NCBI RefSeq assembly: GCF_010731715.1
Contig: NZ_AP022587.1
Span: 2,294,001-2,358,000, forward strand
Source of the DNA: Mycobacterium stomatepiae
GTDB lineage: Bacteria > Actinomycetota > Actinomycetes > Mycobacteriales > Mycobacteriaceae
Length of the DNA: 64,000 bases
Direction: 5' to 3'
This document shows positions 59,853-64,000 of this stretch, piece by piece (the stretch's first letter is position 1; the number at the start of each line of letters is the position of its first letter). Both the position numbers and the translations under genes were made by a program. The notes beneath the pieces are model-generated. The model was not told the DNA's origin and made no database searches. It saw only the letters and a program-made list of their open reading frames with translations.

Positions 59853-60050
59853 TTAGCGGATGTGCGAGGACTCCGCCGTTAGCCGCGGACTGTTTACCCG
59901 CTGCGGCTCGCCAACACCCAGGACCGCATCGACGGCGGCTAGGTCGGTGTCCTGCCCGGTCGGCGCTGCCCCGCCCGATGATCCCACCACGTCAGCGACG
60001 ACAGGCTGCTTACCCCGCCGCACCGAAGGCCTCTTAAACCCGTCTACCAC
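59853..60050 (-). CDS. Candidate 65-residue protein coupled to zinc-finger gene
   Basis: GTG start overlaps the TAG of the zinc-finger gene (GTGGTAG). Sequence VDGFKRPSVRRGKQPVVADVVG then low-complexity Ala/Gly and QRVNSPRLTAESS. GC at third positions is about three quarters, consistent with coding but not proof. No family recognised. Confidence 0.35.
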   Translation of the reverse strand: MVDGFKRPSVRRGKQPVVADVVGSSGGAAPTGQDTDLAAVDAVLGVGEPQRVNSPRLTAESSHIR

Positions 60051-60313
60051 CGGTGCGCCTCATCGTCCGGTATCGACTGGACTCGTATCAGACTGGCGTT
60101 ACTGCGCGAACGAGCAACTGCTCGACACACCTCGCGCGACCGGCGCCGGGCGGCTCGCGCGCGTTCAACCAACTCGACGATGTCGGCGCGGTGCAAGCCC
60201 GCACGGGCCACACGAACTCGATAGGCCTTCTGCCGACACGCCGGCGAGCAACACATGGCGTTCGCGCGGCCAGCGAAATTCTCAGTGCAAACCGCACAGC
60301 GCTTGCCCGTCAT
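60044..60313 (-). CDS. Small zinc-ribbon protein
   Basis: 89 residues from ATG 60313. Begins KRCAVCTENFAGRANAMCCSPACRQKAYRVR, a CxxC...CxxxC ribbon followed by the RQKAYRxR motif seen in many small actinobacterial and plasmid proteins. The rest is basic and helical. Probably binds nucleic acid. No promoter recognised; it precedes the 65-residue candidate by overlap. Confidence 0.6.
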   Translation of the reverse strand: MTGKRCAVCTENFAGRANAMCCSPACRQKAYRVRVARAGLHRADIVELVERARAARRRSREVCRAVARSRSNASLIRVQSIPDDEAHRW

Positions 60314-60637
60314 AAACCGTCACGTTACGGATTAACCACGCGAAACGAAACGCCACCTGAGTTACCCGAAGACTGCGACACCTCGACCTACGCACCGAGC
60401 CCACGTTGAGTTATCCCCATGCTGCTTGGGCGCTCGGCCACGGCGCGGACCGCACGCACCTGAATCGGTCCCACAAGTGGCAACCTGGTCCGCCGCGGAC
60501 GGGGGTCCGGATCCGGTGCGCTTGTCACCTGTTGGCGGAGGGCAACGGCCGTGCGGTAGCCCGACGATGGCAGTGGGTGCCGCGCTAGCCCGCACACGTC
60601 ATCGCCAATAGCGCTGCGGGGTGATCCGGCATGAGAA
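60314..60637. other. Gap with no recognised gene
   Basis: 324 bases between two minus-strand genes. Short open frames on both strands show no family character. No hairpin or promoter stands out. Confidence 0.5.
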
Positions 60638-61221
60638 TCAGCGAGTCTGAGGATCGGGCGGATTCTTGGCCGCCCGACCGGTCAGCGCATCGCGGACATG
60701 GTCGATCGTCGCCGTCAGCATGCCGATCGTCTTGAGCACGATTGACTTGGGTGGGGTATCCGGATGCGGTCGTGTCGGCGCGATCTTCTTTGCCTGCCGC
60801 AGCTGCTGACCCAATTTTTCTAACTCTTCATGGCTGACTGCCGCTTCGAATTTCGGCCATACCACGTCTTGTTCATACGCGATGTGCTCGCGGCCGGCTT
60901 TGACGAAAGCCTGCAGCGCCTCTTGATATTCAGGCTCCCCGGGCTGGCTGTTTTCTAGTTGCTGCAGGAGCTTTTTACCGGTCTGCTCTTGTTGAATTGC
61001 TTTATTCGCCAAAGCATCTCCCTCTTCGAGGGCACGGCGCACGGCAGGCCAGAAGAATGCTCCTCGATGGCCTCGTGCTGGGATTCGGCGATCACCAAGT
61101 TGGTCACCATTGTCTTGAGTCCACTAACCTGGCTGCCAGCGTCGGATGGCGCACCGTCGAGCACTTCAAACATGCCCAGCACACTTTTGTGGTCCTGACG
61201 CAGAAAAGTCAACGCGTCCAT
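60638..61221 (-). pseudogene. Hemerythrin (HHE) protein, frameshifted
   Basis: From ATG 61221: MDALTFLRQDHKSVLGMFEVLDGAP and IAESQHEAIEEH, then the frame breaks at CATTCTTCTGG (61051-61060). One extra T gives EEHFFWPAVRRALEEG and continues with AYEQDVVWPKFEAAVSHEELEKLG to the C-terminus, with iron ligands across both parts. Joined length about 194 residues. The tail has IAPTRPH and a VRDALTG helix like the intact hemerythrin at 34 kb. It follows the manganese-catalase gene by 66 bases on the same strand and is probably co-transcribed from its SigF promoter. The pair Mn-catalase plus hemerythrin is also known in M. smegmatis. Confidence 0.8.
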
Positions 61222-61287
61222 ACGTTTACCTTCACTTTCTTGCTGCGGTGATGAACGAGCGGCCGCACCGGGTCTCGCGTCAAAGGC

Positions 61288-62184
61288 TTATGAGGTTGGC
61301 GTGCGCTGTTCGTGTGTGAACGGCTTGTCGCCCTCGACGGCTGGTGAGCCCGTTGGGTTGTGTTCCGCGCCCTGGTTTTTGCGCAGGTCGGTCCCGAGCC
61401 ACTGCTGTTCGGGCTTTTCGATGTACTCCCACTCCACGCCGTCAGGCCACGGGCCTTGGCCCTCGTTCCAGGGGCCACGCACCGGCTTTCCGCCGCCGTC
61501 GGACATGTTGAACGCGACGTTCTGGAAACGGTTGTCCCCAGCCAATGTCCCCGGCGGGAAGTTCACCGGCAACTCGTTCAGCGCTGCCGTGAACTGTTGG
61601 TAGTGGGCGATTTCGCGTGTCATCAGGAATGTGAGCGTGTCCTGTACACCCGGGTCGTCGGTGAATTGTTTGAGGTACTCGTAGACAACTTTGGCCCGCG
61701 ACTCGGCTGCAAGGTTGTTACGCAAATCCACTGTCGGGTCGCCGTTGGCGTCGATGAAGGCACCGGTCCAGTTGTTACCGGCGGAGTCTTTGACATCTGG
61801 TCCACCGCCACTGAGCACCAGAAACATTGGGTTGACCGCGACTTGGTGGATGGCCTGTTCGCGACCATCAGGGCTCGCCACCGCCGGCATCCAGTCGCAG
61901 CGTTGATGAGCTTGCTTAAGATCGTCGTTGAGCCCATCGAGGAGCATGGTGATCGTGGATCCGACCATCTCAAGGTGGCTCAGCTCCTCGGTGGCGATAT
62001 CCATGAACAGGTCATACATCTTCGGGTTTTTCTCACGCAGCACGAAGGCCTGCGTGAAGTACTGCAGCGCGGCGGTGAGTTCACCATTGGCACCACCGAA
62101 CTGCTCCATGAGCAGCGAAGCAAACCGCGGGTCGGGCTGCGCCACCCGAACCTCGAATTGGAGATCTTTGTTGTGGACGAACAT
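61288..62184 (-). CDS. Manganese catalase (di-manganese, non-haem)
   Basis: 298 residues from ATG 62184 with GGGAGG 8 bases upstream. Di-metal ligands in four helices: GGANGELTAALQYFTQAF, LFMDIATEELSHLEMVG, then NLAAESRAKVVYEYLKQ and FLMTREIAHYQQFTAALNEL. Breaks hydrogen peroxide down to water and oxygen in the cytoplasm. The C-terminal extension (DGVEWEYIEKPEQQWLG) is typical of KatN-like enzymes. A consensus SigF promoter lies about 130 bases upstream, as for manganese catalases of other mycobacteria. Confidence 0.92.
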   Translation of the reverse strand: MFVHNKDLQFEVRVAQPDPRFASLLMEQFGGANGELTAALQYFTQAFVLREKNPKMYDLFMDIATEELSHLEMVGSTITMLLDGLNDDLKQAHQRCDWMPAVASPDGREQAIHQVAVNPMFLVLSGGGPDVKDSAGNNWTGAFIDANGDPTVDLRNNLAAESRAKVVYEYLKQFTDDPGVQDTLTFLMTREIAHYQQFTAALNELPVNFPPGTLAGDNRFQNVAFNMSDGGGKPVRGPWNEGQGPWPDGVEWEYIEKPEQQWLGTDLRKNQGAEHNPTGSPAVEGDKPFTHEQRTPTS

Positions 62185-62317
62185 TTGAGTGCCTCCCATA
62201 GGGGTAAAGAGGTCTACGGTGATCGGCGACCGGAAACCCACGACGCGAACCAGGGGCTGTAGTTCGTTTCGTCGAATACGAGCGATGCGGCGCTATCTCG
62301 CCGCCTCGCCATGTGCA

Positions 62318-62342
62318 GTACCCCTGCGGCTATCACCTAAAC
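62318..62342 (-). promoter_or_regulatory. SigF-type promoter for manganese catalase
   Basis: Minus strand GTTT-N15-GGGTAC: -35 at 62342-62339, -10 at 62323-62318; leader about 125 bases. Confidence 0.72.
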
Positions 62343-62746
62343 GAAGACCGAGTCCAGTCCAGCCCGCAGACCTTCTGCTCGGCGCCAAATGAATCAGTGT
62401 GGACGTCGCGCCACGGGGCACACCTGTGCAACCCCGTCGCGCACTACTTTCCAACCCCCCACGGCGGACCGCGTGCACTCCGCGGCCTGCAGGTGCTGAT
62501 CAAAACCCTGGGCCGGTAAGGCCTACGGCAGTAGTAGTGCACTGGAGAAGTTTCGTGGCGGGGTTGGCGTCGCAGTGCTGACCGCCCCCGTGGGGTGTCA
62601 GGCGCAGTGTTCCTACTGCGCGTTCAACTCACCGTCCTGCAGGTGCCAAACCTCGCGGTCACACCCGCCCGAGGGCAATTCTCAGAAACCGTTGACGGAC
62701 CTGACACACGAATCGTAAGTGGCTTCGCTACGACGCCATTTCCCCA
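62343..62746. other. Gap with no recognised gene
   Basis: 404 bases. It holds a direct repeat CCTGCAGGTGC (near 62488 and 62636) and several short open frames without family character. Confidence 0.45.
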
Positions 62747-63037
62747 TTACTTCTTACTCGGAATGACGATGACGACGATCAAGGTCAGGATGGAGAAGAA
62801 CAGCCCGAGAAGCCCCCAGCCCAGCGGATTGCGTCCTTTCATCGCGGCTATGAGGCCGCAGACTATCGCCGCGACCACGCTCCCGATGAAAACGAAAATT
62901 CCCTTAATTCCACGCAGAATAAACCCTGCCGCAATGGGATCCGAACTAGCCAGAATGACCGTGCAACATGTCAGGCCCTTTCTTTGCGAGAAGTCGTTAC
63001 GGAATACCCTCGCAAAACCTTGCCAAACAAATTGCAC
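62747..63037 (-). CDS. Small two-helix membrane protein
   Basis: 96 residues as read from GTG 63037; the conserved part starts near FIGSVVAAIVCGLIAAMKGRNPLGWGLLGLFFSILTLIVVIVIPSKK, which matches a common family of short proteins with two helices around a GRNPLGWG turn. The N-terminal 45 residues lack this character, so the true start may lie downstream, though no good start codon with a ribosome site is visible there. Confidence 0.5.
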   Translation of the reverse strand: MQFVWQGFARVFRNDFSQRKGLTCCTVILASSDPIAAGFILRGIKGIFVFIGSVVAAIVCGLIAAMKGRNPLGWGLLGLFFSILTLIVVIVIPSKK

Positions 63038-63086
63038 TTGCCTACCAGCACAACCGGTTTGCCATGGGCCCGACCGCTAAAGCGCT

Positions 63087-63500
63087 CTAGAGCTCGCCGG
63101 AGAAATCGGCGGTGATCCAGCGGTCGGGCCGGATGGTGAAGAGCACACTTTCCTGCCCTTCGAGGCTTTTGACGAACGCGCGCCCGCCCTCCTCGCCGAG
63201 GTAACGGATCGCGATCTCTTCGCGCACGTCGAGCGGGGTCGGCTTGGTGGTCTCGACCACGGTTCCCTCGACGACCACATATTGATAGGGCGGTTCTTCG
63301 CGCTGGACCACCAGCGTCACCACTCCGGCCCGCTCGATGAGCTTGGCCTTGCGCGACGACGAACCGGTGTTGACCCGGATGTTTCCGCCGGGCTCGTAGT
63401 CATACCAAATCGGGACGCTGGCCGGCGGACGGCCGTCATCGGCCGCGACGGACAACACACCGACGTGTAGCGCGGCGAGGAATTCTTCACGCTGGGGCAC
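63087..63500 (-). CDS. PPOX-class F420/FMN-dependent split-barrel protein
   Basis: 137 residues from GTG 63500. Fold motifs: VPIWYDYEPGGNIRVNTGSSSRKAKLIERAGVVTLVVQREEPPYQYVVVEGTVV, typical of mycobacterial pyridoxamine-phosphate-oxidase-like proteins that use F420 or FMN. Homology-like sequence (AKTAFSV) continues seven residues before the GTG into a stretch beginning GTT CAC, where a normal start codon is missing; the original ATG or GTG may have been lost. Likely a reductase or FMN/F420-binding protein. Confidence 0.75.
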   Translation of the reverse strand: MPQREEFLAALHVGVLSVAADDGRPPASVPIWYDYEPGGNIRVNTGSSSRKAKLIERAGVVTLVVQREEPPYQYVVVEGTVVETTKPTPLDVREEIAIRYLGEEGGRAFVKSLEGQESVLFTIRPDRWITADFSGEL

Positions 63501-63553
63501 GCTGAAAGCAGTCTTGGCCCGGTGAACGCGCCCGCCGCTGCCGGCTATTCCCG

Positions 63554-63691
63554 CTAGTTCGTGAATAGCGCGGGAATCTTTACCACCAGCTCGTAGAGGC
63601 CGTAGGCGAATGGCACTCCCACCCACAACCAACTGGCCAGACCCAGCAGCTTGAGGTGTGGCGGCGTCGGCTCGATCGTTTCCTCGGTCAT
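63554..63691 (-). CDS. MFS transporter small subunit
   Basis: 45 residues: one membrane helix (LLGLASWLWVGVPFAYGLYELVVKI) between a short acidic N-terminus and a short tail. Its ATG overlaps the TGA of the preceding MFS gene (ATGA). Such small proteins are a recognised family encoded directly after OFA (oxalate/formate) MFS transporters. Too short for standard ORF lists. Confidence 0.8.
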   Translation of the reverse strand: MTEETIEPTPPHLKLLGLASWLWVGVPFAYGLYELVVKIPALFTN

Positions 63692-64000
63692 TGTCCGGCC
63701 TCTCCGGAGATCACGGACGCCGGCTTTCGCGTATCCATCCCTGCCACAACGAAGCTGGGCGGCCGTGGCGTACGAATCAGCTCATTGCAGAGCATGCCGA
63801 TCAGCAACAAGATCACCATGATCGTGAACGACCAGCGGTACCGTTCGGGGCCCACCACATGGGCCGCAATGCGATTATCGGCAATCGCATTGACGATCAC
63901 CGGTCCGAGCACGCCCGCGGTCGACCATGCAGTCAGCAACCTGCCGTGGATCGCCCCGACTTCGAGGTAGCCGAACAGGTCACGCAGATAGGCCGGTACC
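63688..64000 (-). CDS. OFA-family MFS transporter, C-terminal part
   Basis: 104 residues visible; the start is beyond the right edge. Sequence GAIHGRLLTAWSTAGVLGPVIVNAI and a final helix FTIMVILLLIGMLCNELI match the oxalate/formate antiporter branch of MFS. Substrate unknown (organic acids expected). It overlaps the small-subunit gene by four bases, so the two are translated together. Confidence 0.83.
   Translation of the reverse strand, partial: VPAYLRDLFGYLEVGAIHGRLLTAWSTAGVLGPVIVNAIADNRIAAHVVGPERYRWSFTIMVILLLIGMLCNELIRTPRPPSFVVAGMDTRKPASVISGEAGQ

Noticed and set aside
1..64000. tRNA, rRNA, CRISPR arrays, prophage or integrase/att sites
   Set aside because: None found by reading either strand; no repeat-spacer pattern and no tRNA-like T-loop outside coding genes.

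Overview
This window is chromosomal DNA from a GC-rich actinobacterium, almost certainly a non-tuberculous Mycobacterium. Supporting evidence includes a mycobacterial-type hemophore, a DUF3349 protein, an F420/LLM oxidoreductase, a UdgX-type uracil-DNA glycosylase with the KRRIH loop, a PknH-like sensor domain, ANTAR regulators, many GTG starts and four-base ATGA/GTGA overlaps. There are no rRNA, tRNA, phage or CRISPR features. The only mobile element recognised is one IS30-family copy (about 4649-5948).

Layout: 1-9.8 kb holds a partial MFS transporter, two flavin amine oxidases around an alpha/beta hydrolase, the IS30 element, two regulators with a membrane protein, and a hemophore ended by a strong terminator. 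9.8-13.2 kb has a type IB topoisomerase, an AraC regulator and a glycosyltransferase. 13.4-18.1 kb is a chemotaxis-like signalling block (two CheB-type esterases, a CheR-coil-PAS protein, a STAS/ATPase protein) in an organism with no visible motility genes. 19.1-23 kb is a tight operon of GT2, acyl-CoA dehydrogenase, PIG-L deacetylase, NodS-like methyltransferase and a nuclease/phosphatase. 25-32.4 kb is an oxidoreductase operon (SDR, TPP enzyme, enolase-superfamily protein, FAD/Fe-S oxidoreductase) closing with a STAS protein. 32.4-42.6 kb has UdgX, an F420 enzyme, a hemerythrin, a CoA-transferase/enoyl-CoA hydratase pair with a TetR regulator, a sensor-domain protein, an aldo-keto reductase, an SDR and a GGDEF protein. 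42.7-55.6 kb carries glycogen debranching enzyme, alcohol dehydrogenase, ferredoxin reductase, two ANTAR regulators, a GH15 enzyme, a decarboxylase, a MerR/Hsp20 pair and small stress-type proteins. 55.8-59.8 kb is a four-glycosyltransferase operon. 60-64 kb has a hemerythrin/manganese-catalase pair, a PPOX-fold protein and the end of an OFA-type MFS transporter with its small subunit.

The unifying observation is promoters. Six starts are preceded, in the right orientation, by GTTT-N15/16-GGGTA(T/C/G), the pattern known for mycobacterial SigF: glycosyltransferase (13.2 kb), flavodoxin-like reductase (23.0), hemerythrin (34.6), GlgX (44.9), the four-glycosyltransferase operon (55.8) and manganese catalase (62.2). 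About nine weaker matches sit before other genes. Together with the STAS and Che-like regulators this suggests a region rich in general-stress or stationary-phase genes under SigF, including two uncharacterised carbohydrate-modifying operons.

Caution: nine lesions interrupt otherwise well-conserved genes: seven one-base indels in short homopolymers and two in-frame stops. The indels look like either sequencing errors or slippage mutations. All functions are inferred by reading protein motifs without a database search.
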